Origin: Sphingomonas sp. IC081
GTDB lineage: Bacteria; Pseudomonadota; Alphaproteobacteria; Sphingomonadales; Sphingomonadaceae
Direction: 5' to 3'
NCBI RefSeq assembly: GCF_006874585.1
Contig: NZ_CP029761.1
Span: 507,001 to 571,000 of the forward strand
Length of the DNA: 64,000 nt
The notes under the pieces were generated by a model. The model did not search any database and was not told the origin of the DNA. It saw only the letters and a list, made by a program, of their open reading frames with translations. Shown here piece after piece: positions 17,793-26,436 of the stretch (position 1 is the stretch's first letter; every line of letters starts with the position of its first letter). The position numbers and the translations under genes are program-made.

Positions 17793-18254
17793 ATGGCGCT
17801 CGCCAGAACTTTCAAGAAGACCAGTCAATCCGTCGATCGACTGACACCGATGCAGTTCGAAGTAACCCAGCGCGGGGGCACCGAACCGCGCTTCCGCAAC
17901 GAATTCTGGGATAATCACGCCCCCGGCCTTTATGTCGATATCGTGAGCGGTGAACCACTGTTCGTGTCCACCGACAAGTTCGAATCGAAGAGTGGCTGGC
18001 CCAGTTTCACGCAGCCGGTACGGCCCGGCGCGGTAGTCGAGCATGACGATAGCAGCCACGGCATGCGCCGGATCGAGGTGCGCTCCACTCATGCCGACAG
18101 CCACCTGGGTCACGTCTTCCCTGATGGCCCGAAGGACCGGGGCGGTATGCGTTATTGCATCAATTCAGCGGCCCTGCGCTTCGTTCCGGCCGATCAGCTC
18201 GAGGCAGAAGGCTATGGCGATCTTGCCAGCCATTTCACAGAGGAGGTAGGTTGA
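17793..18254 (+). CDS. msrB: peptide-methionine (R)-S-oxide reductase lacking the zinc cysteines
   Basis: The 153-residue MsrB has the catalytic half intact ([29 protein letters not shown], nucleophile in MRYCINS), but both zinc CxxC pairs are replaced (VSGEPLF and [11 protein letters not shown]). Zinc-free MsrB forms are known and are usually less stable. The start ATG 17793 has GGGAG 10 bases upstream; ATG 17775 would put this site inside the gene. It is 1 bp from msrA, so the pair forms a complete R/S methionine sulfoxide repair unit. Confidence 0.9.
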   Translation: MALARTFKKTSQSVDRLTPMQFEVTQRGGTEPRFRNEFWDNHAPGLYVDIVSGEPLFVSTDKFESKSGWPSFTQPVRPGAVVEHDDSSHGMRRIEVRSTHADSHLGHVFPDGPKDRGGMRYCINSAALRFVPADQLEAEGYGDLASHFTEEVG

Positions 18255-18255
18255 C

Positions 18256-18771
18256 ATGGTCACTAGTGAACGGGCCATCCTGGCTGGCGGCTGCTTCTGG
18301 GGCATGCAGGGCCTCGTCCGCAAGATGGACGGCGTAATCTCGACCAGGGTTGGATACTCCGGCGGCTCCACGCCCAACGCTACCTATGCGACGGTCAAGA
18401 CCGGCACCACCGGCCATGCCGAGGCACTCGAAGTTGTGTTCGACCCTGCGAAAATGAGCTTTCGCAAGCTGCTGGAATTCTTCTTCCAGATCCACGATCC
18501 CACCACGCAGAACCGTCAGGGCGGCGATCGCGGCAGCCAGTATCGCTCGGCGATCTTCTTCACCAGCGATGAACAACTGGCCGAAGCACAGCGGACTATC
18601 GCGGATGTCGAGGCTTCCGGGCTGTGGCCTGGCAAGGTCGTGACCGAATTGGCCCCGGCCGGCGATTTCTGGGAAGCCGAGGATGTCCACCAGGATTATC
18701 TCGAACGCTATCCCAACGGCTATTCCTGCCACTTCCCGCGCAAGGACTGGGTCCTGCCGCGAGCAGCCTGA
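18256..18771 (+). CDS. msrA: peptide-methionine (S)-S-oxide reductase, cytosolic
   Basis: The 171-residue enzyme has the active site GGCFWGMQ near the N-terminus, the STRVGYSGG segment, [21 protein letters not shown] and the [15 protein letters not shown] tail. The C-terminal cysteine in YSCHF may act as resolving cysteine. No signal peptide is present. It follows the zinc-free msrB with a 1-bp gap and precedes a thioredoxin-like gene that could recycle it. Confidence 0.95.
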   Translation: MVTSERAILAGGCFWGMQGLVRKMDGVISTRVGYSGGSTPNATYATVKTGTTGHAEALEVVFDPAKMSFRKLLEFFFQIHDPTTQNRQGGDRGSQYRSAIFFTSDEQLAEAQRTIADVEASGLWPGKVVTELAPAGDFWEAEDVHQDYLERYPNGYSCHFPRKDWVLPRAA

Positions 18772-18861
18772 GGGCCAACGAGCCCGGAGGGTCGAAGTGG
18801 GTTGGTCCTCAACGATCACCCCACTTTACGCCCGTGTCAGGCAATTCAGGAGCACGGCATC

Positions 18862-19359
18862 ATGTCGATTGGAATTAGTTCGCATCAGGCACCTGAACTC
18901 AGAGTGCCCTATTGGATCGATGGCAAGGGCAACCAGATCGAACCAGTCAAGCTGGCCGACCTGGGTGATGGCTACAAGGTCATCTACTGCTTTCAGCACT
19001 GGTGCCCTGGCTGCCATTCGCGCGGCTTTCCGGCACTGAAGCGGCTGGTCGATGGCCTGTCGGACAAGGGGTTCGGCTTTGCCGTGGTCCAGACCGTGTT
19101 CGAAGGTGCGGATCAGAATACCGTGGAAAGACTTCGCGAAACCCAGCTGCACTACGGGTTGGATCTTCCGTTCGGGCATGATCTGCCGCCCAGTGGTGAA
19201 CGCTATCCGACCGTGATGGAGGATTACCGCAGCGGCGGAACGCCTTGGTTCATCGTGATTGATCCCAAGGGCGAAGTGATCTTCAACGATTTCCGGCTTG
19301 ATCCGGAACGGCTGATCGCGGCCTTCAAAGATGCACCAACGGTAGAACTCGTACGCTGA
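18862..19359 (+). CDS. thioredoxin-like protein with WCPGC active site
   Basis: The 165-residue protein has a thioredoxin fold of the TlpA/AhpC-like kind. After the strand YKVIYCFQH comes the redox motif WCPGCHSRGFP, and later the cis-proline region GGTPWFIVIDPKGEVIF. It has no evident signal peptide. AGGAG lies 10 bp before ATG 18862. Lying directly after msrB-msrA, it is a candidate electron donor for the Msr enzymes; this is inference from position and motif. Confidence 0.85.
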   Translation: MSIGISSHQAPELRVPYWIDGKGNQIEPVKLADLGDGYKVIYCFQHWCPGCHSRGFPALKRLVDGLSDKGFGFAVVQTVFEGADQNTVERLRETQLHYGLDLPFGHDLPPSGERYPTVMEDYRSGGTPWFIVIDPKGEVIFNDFRLDPERLIAAFKDAPTVELVR

Positions 19360-19391
19360 GCGCAGGCTCACCCCCTGCCTGTCGCTCGCGC

Positions 19392-19445
19392 GCCGCCGGG
19401 TGGATTGCAACGCTGCCTCTCCCGTTGCAACAACCACCCGGCGGC
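19392..19445 (+). terminator. nested double hairpin between thioredoxin-like gene and selO
   Basis: A 12-bp perfect stem (GCCGCCGGGTGG at 19392-19403 with its complement at 19434-19445) encloses a second 8-bp perfect stem (TTGCAACG at 19405-19412 with CGTTGCAA at 19423-19430). It has no U-run directly after it; ATG of selO comes 18 bp later. It may be an attenuator or a processing barrier separating msr from selO expression. Confidence 0.6.
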
Positions 19446-19462
19446 CATTTATCAGGTGAAAA

Positions 19463-20920
19463 ATGTCGTTAAATTTCGATAATTCCTATTTCCGCGACCT
19501 GCCCGGCTTCTACGCCCCGGCGAACCCAAGTGCGGCGACCGATCCGGAACTAGTGGTCTGGAATGGGACCTTGGCCGAACGGCTGGGATTGGCTGAACTG
19601 GAGGACGGCGCTGCTGAGCTCATTTCGGGCTTTCGGCTGCCCGGTGGCGCCGACCCGATTGCGCAGGCCTATTCCGGGCACCAGTTCGGCCACTTCTCGC
19701 CGCAGCTTGGCGATGGCCGTGCAATACTATTGGGGGAACACATTACTCCGAATGGGGCCCGGTTCGATTTGCAGCTGAAAGGCTCGGGGCGCACGGCTTT
19801 TTCTCGTGGTGGCGACGGCCGTTATGCGCTGGGGCCGGCTTTGCGCGAACATCTGGTTTCGGAAGCGATGGCCGCGCTCGGGATCGAGACGACGCGGTCG
19901 CTCGGTGTCGCGCTGAGCGGGGAGCAGGTGGCCCGGCAGACCCTGCAGCCTGGCGCCGTGCTCGCCCGGATCGCCAAGAGCCATATCCGGGTCGGCACAT
20001 TCCAGTTCTTCGCCGCCCATCTTGGGCCGGATCATGTCAAGCGACTGGCAGACCACGCCATTGCCCGCCACTATCCGGCGGCCGCTGGGGCCGCCAACCC
20101 CTATCTCGCCTTATTCGAGGCGGTGATGGAAGCGCAGCTGCGATTGGTCGCATCGTGGATTCATGTCGGCTTCGTGCACGGTGTGATGAATACCGACAAT
20201 GTCGCGATTTCGGGTGAGACGATCGACTTTGGCCCTTGCGCATTCCTCGATGCCTATTCGGCCAAGGCGGTGTTCAGTTCGATCGATGAAAATGGACGCT
20301 ATGCCTTTGGCAACCAGCCGGTGATCGGCCGCTGGAACCTGACGCAACTTGGATCGGCGCTGGCGAGCGTGGTTGCCGAAGTCAATCCGCAGGAGGTGGA
20401 GACGATGAATGCCCTGCTGGCGGGATATGGCGAGCGATACCTTGGGGTATGGCTGAACGGAGTGCGGGCCAAGCTGGGGCTGGCCCGCGCCCTTGCGGGT
20501 GATCTTGATCTTGCCAACCGGCTGTTCGCTGCCATGGAGGGACAGGGGGTCGATTACACCAATCTGTTCCGAAACCTGGCCAGGTCGCTGACTGCTGGAC
20601 TTGAGGTTGTCACTGGTATGTTCACCAACCGCGAGGAAATCGGCATCTGGCTCGATGACTGGAATGCCCGCATTGCCAACGATGAGGCCATGTTGCCCGA
20701 AGCGCGTGCGGCGGCGATGAATGCGGTCAACCCGCTTTATATTCCACGCAATCACAAGGTGGAAGCGGCCCTTTCGGCGGCGGTCGAAGGGGATCTTGCC
20801 CCCTACTTCAGACTGCTCGAAGTCGTCACCAATCCCTACGTGGAACGGCCTGAGTGGGCCGATTACGCCATGCCGGCACCCGCCGGGTCGCAACCGTGCG
20901 TAACCTTTTGTGGAACCTGA
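19463..20920 (+). CDS. selO: SelO/YdiU protein adenylyltransferase
   Basis: The 485-residue pseudokinase-fold enzyme transfers AMP to protein hydroxyls. It shows the family's YSGHQFGHFSPQLGDGRA, LKGSGRTAFSRGGDGR, HGVMNTDN and DFGPCAFLD segments, and ends with CVTFCGT, the cysteine version of the C-terminal selenocysteine/cysteine tail. SelO AMPylates redox proteins in other bacteria and protects against oxidative stress, so its place inside this cluster is telling. The downstream gene starts 4 bp after its stop. Confidence 0.94.
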   Translation: MSLNFDNSYFRDLPGFYAPANPSAATDPELVVWNGTLAERLGLAELEDGAAELISGFRLPGGADPIAQAYSGHQFGHFSPQLGDGRAILLGEHITPNGARFDLQLKGSGRTAFSRGGDGRYALGPALREHLVSEAMAALGIETTRSLGVALSGEQVARQTLQPGAVLARIAKSHIRVGTFQFFAAHLGPDHVKRLADHAIARHYPAAAGAANPYLALFEAVMEAQLRLVASWIHVGFVHGVMNTDNVAISGETIDFGPCAFLDAYSAKAVFSSIDENGRYAFGNQPVIGRWNLTQLGSALASVVAEVNPQEVETMNALLAGYGERYLGVWLNGVRAKLGLARALAGDLDLANRLFAAMEGQGVDYTNLFRNLARSLTAGLEVVTGMFTNREEIGIWLDDWNARIANDEAMLPEARAAAMNAVNPLYIPRNHKVEAALSAAVEGDLAPYFRLLEVVTNPYVERPEWADYAMPAPAGSQPCVTFCGT

Positions 20921-20924
20921 CGAG

Positions 20925-21497
20925 ATGGCAAGTGTGTCAATGGAAACGAACCCGGTGACGATCCTGACCAATGGTTCTTGTGCCAAATCGCGAGCCATTG
21001 CCGAACAGGTCAAAGGTCTTGGTGTAGAGCCGCAGATTGTCGACATTTCCGGCGATCCCGAAACGGCGGCTGACTTCGCCACCCTGTTCGGTGATGGCAG
21101 GCCGCATTCACCGTCGCTGGTGATCGGGCAAAGGGCATGGCGCAACCCGGCGGTCAGCGACATCGAAAAGCTGCTTGGACGGTCCGGACTGATCCCGCGC
21201 CGGGCAATTCACTATCCGCACCAGCAGCGCGTCGTCTGGCACATGGAACCCAGCGACGCATTTGCCAGTTACTCGCTGCGTGAAGACGGGACCTTTGTTT
21301 TCGGCCATATCGAAACACCGTCCGCACTGCGTGGGTCGGGGCTTGGCGCCAGGCTTGCGGCGGAACTGTTCGCCTGGATTGCGGAGTCGGGCATCAAGGC
21401 CCTCCTGACCTGCAGCTTCCTACGGCGGGTGGCTGCGTCGAAGCCCGATTGGGCTGCGAGATATTTGTATGAACGGATCAACCGACCGGGAGATTGA
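20925..21497 (+). CDS. glutaredoxin-like domain fused to a short GNAT-type acetyltransferase domain
   Basis: The 190-residue protein seems to have two parts. Residues about 6-85 resemble an ArsC/glutaredoxin-like fold (VTILTNGSCAKSRAIAEQVK, HSPSLVIGQ), with a single active-site cysteine. Residues about 95-190 match the small YjdJ-type GNAT domain (YSLREDGTFVFGHIETPSALRGSGLGARLAAELF, CSFLRRV). The acetyl-CoA loop RGSGLGARLA is clear. This pairing is unusual and I know of no function. It follows selO by 4 bp and runs 1 bp from the DUF427 gene. Confidence 0.7.
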   Translation: MASVSMETNPVTILTNGSCAKSRAIAEQVKGLGVEPQIVDISGDPETAADFATLFGDGRPHSPSLVIGQRAWRNPAVSDIEKLLGRSGLIPRRAIHYPHQQRVVWHMEPSDAFASYSLREDGTFVFGHIETPSALRGSGLGARLAAELFAWIAESGIKALLTCSFLRRVAASKPDWAARYLYERINRPGD

Positions 21498-21498
21498 T

Positions 21499-21780
21499 AT
21501 GGTACAGGCAGTGTGGAACGGTGTGGTGATCGCCGAAAGCGACAGGACCGTTCAGGTGGAGGGCAATCACTACTTTCCGCGCGCGTCGGTGAAGGCGGAG
21601 TACCTTGTGGAAAGCTCGAGAAAATCGACCTGCCCCTGGAAGGGGGTGGCGTCCTATTATTCAGTATCAGTTGATGGGCAGACGAATGCCGATGCGGCAT
21701 GGTACTACCCCGAGCCGTCAGGAGCAGCCTCCGAGATCAGGGATCACATTGCGTTCTGGCGCGGCATCGCGGTGGGCTAA
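21499..21780 (+). CDS. DUF427 domain protein
   Basis: The 93-residue protein is a complete DUF427 domain: VWNGVVIAESDRTVQVEGNHYFP, then the invariant STCPWKGVASYYSV and the tail AWYYPEPS. Function is unknown; the conserved CPWKG core suggests a binding pocket. ATG 21499 has GGGAG 7 bp upstream, inside the end of the preceding gene; the ATG at 21469 would overlap more and lacks a site. Confidence 0.9.
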   Translation: MVQAVWNGVVIAESDRTVQVEGNHYFPRASVKAEYLVESSRKSTCPWKGVASYYSVSVDGQTNADAAWYYPEPSGAASEIRDHIAFWRGIAVG

Positions 21781-21851
21781 ACGGTCTTCAAGCTGAGCCT
21801 TTGGAAATCAGGGTTGCCCGGGTGACGTGCCCGGCGGAAAAAGGTGGGACA

Positions 21852-22295
21852 ATGAACAAAGAATGCGTCAGGGAAAGCCTGCGGAACCTCACAGCCGAGG
21901 AACTGGAGCACGCTACACATAATTATCTTCAGTTCCTGGCGGGAACCAGGCTGGTCCCAACCGAACCAATCGAACTGGATGAACAGGCCCAGGCGAAGTT
22001 TCAGGCCAATCTTGCCGAAGGACTTGAGCAGCCGGTCCATTCCGCCGAACAGAAATTCAAGGCGATCGGAGCAATCGATTTCAGCCCCAAGGACAGGGTT
22101 GAGCAGGGAGCCGTGGTTTGCGTCGATGGCCGTCATTTTGTGATCGGGGTATCGACAGGAAGGTTTACTTGCGAAGGCGTGGAGATGATGGGGCTTTCCG
22201 AGTCCGCACCGTTCTATGGCGCGATTGACGGCTTGACGGCGGGAGATGTCACGGAATTTCGCGGGCGCGAATTTGAAGTCCGTGCCGTTTACTGA
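21852..22295 (+). CDS. small protein with a Gre-like C-terminal half
   Basis: I do not recognise the whole 147-residue protein. The N-terminal part (1-75) is helical and acidic (LTAEELEHATHNYLQFL). The C-terminal part (82-147) resembles the FKBP-like domain at the C-terminus of GreA/GreB and Rnk: an EQGAVVCVDGRHFVIGVSTG strand pair, a LSESAPFYGAIDGLTAGD turn like the SPLGKALLGKKVGD motif of Gre factors, and a final EVRAVY strand. It might bind RNA polymerase, but that is a structural guess. AAGGTGG precedes ATG 21852. Confidence 0.6.
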   Translation: MNKECVRESLRNLTAEELEHATHNYLQFLAGTRLVPTEPIELDEQAQAKFQANLAEGLEQPVHSAEQKFKAIGAIDFSPKDRVEQGAVVCVDGRHFVIGVSTGRFTCEGVEMMGLSESAPFYGAIDGLTAGDVTEFRGREFEVRAVY

Positions 22296-22321
22296 ACTTT
22301 CGCAAATAGCCAGGATTTTCC

Positions 22322-23074
22322 ATGACCGCGACCCGATTGTTCTCGCGCCGTTTCGTCCGTCTTGATCCCGCAGATCGCTCTATCGATGTCGCTGCTTTCC
22401 TTGAGCCGCGCCTGTCGAACCGGATCACGCACTATCTGCCGGTATGGGCGGCCATGCTTGACGATCGGGGGCGGGTGCTGTTCGATTTCCTGGTCTGGCC
22501 GGGTGGCTATGGCTATCTCCTCGATTGTGAGGCCGCATACGCGGAGGAGCTGGTGAAATATCTCAGGCCTGACTGTGCGCCAGCCGGCATCACCGTTTCA
22601 ATAGATGACAGCGTGGCCGCTCACTACCGTGCATACAGCGGCGATGGTGCAGCGTCCGACCCTCGACACCGTGCGCTCGGTCAGCGATGGATCCAAAAGG
22701 TGGGTACAGACGATGAAAGTGCAGACAAGCGCTGGTTGGAGTGCCGCCTGTCGCTTGGCATCGCAGAGGGCAGGGCGGAACTTGGTTTCGGTGAACTGAC
22801 ATTGCTCCAGTGTAACGGACTCGAACTGAACGGGGTGGTGCTGGATCGGCATGACTTTCCGGGGCGAGCTGCCTTGATCGCCGAGAAGTCAGATGGTGTG
22901 CCGACCCGCTTGGTTGTGGTGCCTCTCGGCCTTGCTGAGAAGACCACGAAGCGTCACGACCACCCGGATCAGGGACTGTCAGTCGACGCTCGGCATCCCG
23001 GCAATCTACCGGCACATGTGATCCCCGATTGGCTGAAGGCCAGCTGTGCCTGCGTCGTTGAAAACCGGGGTTGA
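22322..23074 (+). CDS. YgfZ/GcvT-like folate-binding protein without the signature cysteine motif
   Basis: The 250-residue protein follows the layout of YgfZ proteins, which help Fe-S enzymes: RRFVRLDPADRS, AMLDDRGRVLFDFLVW, LECRLSLGIAEGRAELGFGE, ELNGVVLDRHDFPGRAALIAE. In ordinary YgfZ the last segment carries KGCYxGQE, whose cysteine is essential; here that stretch reads RHDFPGRA. It may be a diverged paralogue with a different job. It ends 12 bp before the IS66 left end, so a shortened 3' end cannot be excluded. Confidence 0.65.
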   Translation: MTATRLFSRRFVRLDPADRSIDVAAFLEPRLSNRITHYLPVWAAMLDDRGRVLFDFLVWPGGYGYLLDCEAAYAEELVKYLRPDCAPAGITVSIDDSVAAHYRAYSGDGAASDPRHRALGQRWIQKVGTDDESADKRWLECRLSLGIAEGRAELGFGELTLLQCNGLELNGVVLDRHDFPGRAALIAEKSDGVPTRLVVVPLGLAEKTTKRHDHPDQGLSVDARHPGNLPAHVIPDWLKASCACVVENRG

Positions 23075-23119
23075 ATGGGGCGTACGTAAGCATACGCCGA
23101 GGACCGCGGCGAAGTTGGG

Positions 23120-24784
23120 TCAGGCGGCGAGATCGACCTTAGCGGACCGCCAGTTCCACGGGAGCAACTCGTCGATCCGGCTGATGGGATGATCGGCGAT
23201 GCGGGCGAGGACGTCGGCGAGCCACGCCTGGGGATCGACGTCGTTGAGGCGACAGGTCTGGATCAGCGAATAAGCGACCGCCGCCCGCTGGCCACCGCGA
23301 TCGGAACCGCAGAATAGCCACGATTTGCGTCCGAGCGGCACACAGCGCAGCGATCGTTCGGCGGCGTTGTTCGAGAGGCAGACCCTGCCTTCGTCGAGAA
23401 AGCGGGTGAACGCACTCCAGCGGCGCAGCATGTAGTTGATGGCCTTGGCGAGATCGTGGTTGCGCGAGATTCGGGCGAGCTGTGCGTTCAGCCATTCGTG
23501 GAGCTCGGTCATCAGCGGCGCGCTGAGTTCCTGACGGGCTGCGAGACGTTCGGCCGGGCTCTTGCCGTTGATGTCGCGCTCGATGGCGAACAGGGCATCG
23601 AGCTTCTGCACGGCCTCGAGCGCGATCGGATAGACGAGCCCGGCCTTCTCGCCGCGGCTCTTTTTACGTGCGGCACCTTCGACGTCGGCCAGCTCGAAGA
23701 ATTTCCTCCTCGCGTGCGCGAAGCATCCAGCCTCGAGGATCGCCCCCGGCTGCCGGTTCGGAGCGTAAAGCTCGTTGTAGCCGCCATAGGCGTCCGCCTG
23801 CAGAATCCCGGACCAGGCCGCAAGATGGCGTCGTGGATGATCGCCGCGCCGGTCGCGCGAATAGTAGAAGACGACCGAAGGGGGATCATTGCCGCCGAAG
23901 GGCCGATCGTCGCGTACGTAGTCCCACAATCGCCCGGTAATCGTCTTGCCCTTGGCCATGATCGGCACGGTGGTGTCGTCGCCGTGCAGGCGCTCGGCGG
24001 CCAGTGTGTGGGCCTCGATCAGTTGGTATATTGGCATCAGCGCAAGACAGGCCGCGCCGATCTGGTCGGCGAGCGTCGAGACGCTGAGCGTCACGCCTTC
24101 GCTGGCAAAGCGCTCGGCCTGACGGTGAAGCGGCTGATGCTGGCCGTACTTGTCGAACAGCAGCATGGCGAGAAAGCTGGGGCCGGCCCATCCGCGCGGG
24201 GTGACGTGGAACGGTGCTGGCGGCTGCGTGATCTTCTCGCAATCCCGGCAGGCGAACTTCTCGCGCACCGTCTGGATGACCTTCCACGAGCGCGGGATCA
24301 CCTCCAGCGTCTCGGTCACATCTTCGCCGAGCCTGGACAGCCGGTTGCCGCCGCAGGCCGGGCACGAGCACGGCGCGGCAACGACAACACGTTCGCGCGG
24401 AAGATGAGCGGGGAACGGCTTCCTGACCGGCTTCTTGCGCTCGAAGGCGGAAATGGCCGTCGTCTTCGCGGCGGCGGCTTGGGCGGCGAGTTCGTCCCCG
24501 GCCGCATCGGCTTCGAGGTCCTCGAGCTCAAGCTCGAACTGCGCAAGCAGCCGCTCGGTGCGTTCGGCGCTGGTGCCATACTGCTCGCGGCGTAGCTTGG
24601 CGTTCTGCAACTTGAGATGGGCGATCATGGCCTCGGTCGCACTCGCCAGAGCGCGGGCATTGGCCAGTTCGGCCTCGACGGCTGCGGCGCGTTGCTCTGC
24701 CTCGTCGGCCTTCAGAAGCGCGTTCGCCAGCAGCGCCTTGAGCGCATCAGCGTCATCTGGAAAGGGCGAAGCAGCGGCTTCCAT
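23120..24784 (-). CDS. tnpC: IS66 family transposase TnpC
   Basis: The 554-residue transposase has an N-terminal leucine-rich coil, a zinc-binding region ([20 protein letters not shown] and CRDCEK) and the DDE domain with [24 protein letters not shown] and [14 protein letters not shown]. Length is normal for the family and no break is seen. The C-terminal IS66_C tail [20 protein letters not shown] is present, so the copy looks functional. Confidence 0.95.
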   Translation of the reverse strand: MEAAASPFPDDADALKALLANALLKADEAEQRAAAVEAELANARALASATEAMIAHLKLQNAKLRREQYGTSAERTERLLAQFELELEDLEADAAGDELAAQAAAAKTTAISAFERKKPVRKPFPAHLPRERVVVAAPCSCPACGGNRLSRLGEDVTETLEVIPRSWKVIQTVREKFACRDCEKITQPPAPFHVTPRGWAGPSFLAMLLFDKYGQHQPLHRQAERFASEGVTLSVSTLADQIGAACLALMPIYQLIEAHTLAAERLHGDDTTVPIMAKGKTITGRLWDYVRDDRPFGGNDPPSVVFYYSRDRRGDHPRRHLAAWSGILQADAYGGYNELYAPNRQPGAILEAGCFAHARRKFFELADVEGAARKKSRGEKAGLVYPIALEAVQKLDALFAIERDINGKSPAERLAARQELSAPLMTELHEWLNAQLARISRNHDLAKAINYMLRRWSAFTRFLDEGRVCLSNNAAERSLRCVPLGRKSWLFCGSDRGGQRAAVAYSLIQTCRLNDVDPQAWLADVLARIADHPISRIDELLPWNWRSAKVDLAA

Positions 24785-24844
24785 GAAGGGAGTGAATCAT
24801 CGTCAGCCCCTCCGATCAAGCCCGAAATGCGATCGCTTTACTAG

Positions 24845-25186
24845 CTATCCGGCGCTCTGTGGCCGCCAGGAATACTGCGGGTTGCGCCAATCGATACCGT
24901 CGAGCAGGCAGGCGAGTTGCGAACTCGTCAGCGACACCACACCATCCTTCGCCGAGGGCCAGATGAAACGCCCCTTCTCAAGCCGCCTTGAGTAAAGCGA
25001 CATGCCGATCCCATCGTGCCAGATGATCTTCACCAGCGTGCCGCTGCGTCCCCGAAAGACCCACAGATCGCCGGCAAACGGATCCTTGGTGAAGTGCTGC
25101 TGGACCATCGCGGCCAGACCCTGCATGCCCCTACGCATATCGGTGTGGCCCATCGCGATCCACACTCGCGCGCCCGACGGGATCAC
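24845..25186 (-). CDS. tnpB: IS66 family accessory protein TnpB (Orf2)
   Basis: The 113-residue protein is a standard IS66 Orf2: IPSGARVWIAMGHTDMRRGM, GDLWVFRGRSG and LVKIIWHDGIGMSLYSRRLEKGRF. It is needed for transposition in IS66 elements, but its molecular role is not defined. It overlaps tnpA by 4 bp, as is usual. Confidence 0.95.
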   Translation of the reverse strand: MIPSGARVWIAMGHTDMRRGMQGLAAMVQQHFTKDPFAGDLWVFRGRSGTLVKIIWHDGIGMSLYSRRLEKGRFIWPSAKDGVVSLTSSQLACLLDGIDWRNPQYSWRPQSAG

Positions 25187-25539
25187 CGTAGCGCCTTCAG
25201 CGCGGCTGCGGCCAAGGCAGGCGGCGTCGATGCCGAAATGCGCAGTTGCCGGCCATCAGGCAGTTCCAGCACGATCGCCGCCTCCGGTTCGGACAGCCCA
25301 GTGGGAGTCACGGTTGGCTCCGAAACTTCCTCGATGACCGCGGGGACGAACGCCGCTTCCGCCCGCCGCATGGCCGCTCGGCGCCAAATGTAAATCAGCC
25401 CCCGCGAAACATCGTATCGCCGCGCCACCTGCGAAACGACTGCGCCCGGCGAAAATGCCTCACGGAGAATCTCCAGACGTTCCTCGTCCGACCAATCCCG
25501 ATGCCGTCGCGCACCATTCAACACCGTCACTTGCGTCAT
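25183..25539 (-). CDS. tnpA: IS66 family accessory protein TnpA (Orf1, helix-turn-helix)
   Basis: The 118-residue protein has an N-terminal IS3/IS66-type helix-turn-helix (RRHRDWSDEERLEILREAF, VSQVARRYDVSRGLIYIWRR) and a hydrophobic C-terminal segment ending in the ALKALR tail that overlaps tnpB. It probably recognises the element's ends. The gene starts 21 bp inside the element's right border. Confidence 0.92.
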   Translation of the reverse strand: MTQVTVLNGARRHRDWSDEERLEILREAFSPGAVVSQVARRYDVSRGLIYIWRRAAMRRAEAAFVPAVIEEVSEPTVTPTGLSEPEAAIVLELPDGRQLRISASTPPALAAAALKALR

Positions 25540-25671
25540 GATCGTCCTATCGTACGCTCAAATGAGCGACCAATAGGACGTCCTGACCACACATCCCGAA
25601 CCGAGCAAGCGGGTCAGGCCGGACGGTTACCGGCGTACGGCCCTTCCTGTCGCTGCAATGATACACTACCG

Positions 25672-26436
25672 GTGTTGCACGTGGACCTTTCGACCCCAAC
25701 CATTCTGACCTTTCGGAACGCCAGCAAGGCATACGGTGCAAGGCCCGTGCTGGGGCCGTTGTCACTGGACATAACGCGCGGTAGCATGACCGCGATCGTA
25801 GGAACGTCCGGCGCGGGAAAATCGACCTTGCTGCGCCTGGCCAACGGATTGATCGCACCCGATGGTGGCGAGGTGCTGTTTGAAGGCGCTGCGCTTGGGC
25901 CAATGGATCGCCGCAAAATCGGTTTCGTCTTCCAGTCGGTCGCGCTGTTTCCGCATATGAGCGTGGCACGTAACATCGAAATCGGCGTGACGATCAAGGG
26001 CGAGAGGTCCGATAGTGCGCTGGTTGCGCGCCAGCTCGAACTGGTCGAGCTCCCAGCCGATTTTGCCACGCGCATGCCTGGCGAACTTTCGGGCGGGCAG
26101 CAACAACGGGTAGGGCTGGCCCGCGCGCTCGCACCTTCACCAGCCCTGCTGTTGCTGGATGAGCCCTTTGCCGCGCTCGATCCGGTTACGCGCAGTGGCC
26201 TCGCCCGACGTGTCCGCGCCCTGCATGACTCGCTTGCGCTTACCAGCCTGATCGTCACGCACGACATGGCCGAAGCTCTGCTTATCGCTGACCGGGTTCT
26301 GGTTATGGAGCGCGGACAGATCGTGGCCGATGAAACGCCCCGTGCACTACTCGGAGGCGCCGGCGGTGAACAGGCGCAGGCGTTGATCGCCATTCATCGC
26401 GATGCGGCACGTCGGTTGATTGAGCTTCAGCAATGA
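25672..26436 (+). CDS. ABC transporter ATPase of the OpuCA/EgtV type
   Basis: The protein has a full ABC ATPase: Walker A GTSGAGKST, Q-loop FVFQS, signature LSGGQQQR, Walker B LLLLDEPF and H-switch VTHD. No ATG is near the start of homology; GTG 25672 or GTG 25681 gives about 250 residues. It lacks the C-terminal CBS domains of osmoregulated OpuCA, which favours the shorter EgtV-like form. The IS66 right end lies about 110 bp upstream, so the original promoter or upstream gene link may have been cut. It overlaps the permease gene by 4 bp. Confidence 0.88.
   Translation: MLHVDLSTPTILTFRNASKAYGARPVLGPLSLDITRGSMTAIVGTSGAGKSTLLRLANGLIAPDGGEVLFEGAALGPMDRRKIGFVFQSVALFPHMSVARNIEIGVTIKGERSDSALVARQLELVELPADFATRMPGELSGGQQQRVGLARALAPSPALLLLDEPFAALDPVTRSGLARRVRALHDSLALTSLIVTHDMAEALLIADRVLVMERGQIVADETPRALLGGAGGEQAQALIAIHRDAARRLIELQQ

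Larger units (their letters stand above)
23086..25560 (-). mobile_element. IS66 family insertion sequence
   Basis: The element has three genes in IS66 order (tnpA, tnpB, tnpC) on the minus strand. The imperfect terminal inverted repeats are GTAAGCATACGCCGAGGACC at the left (about 23086) and, read inward on the minus strand, TGAGCGTACGATAGGACGA at the right (ending about 25560). I could not see the 8-bp target duplication usual for the family, so the borders may be off by a few bases, or one flank has changed. It separates the YgfZ-like gene from the ABC transporter, both on the plus strand. Confidence 0.85.

Noticed and set aside
23086..25560. Target duplication for the IS66 element
   Set aside because: The 8 bases outside each border do not match under any alignment I tried by eye.
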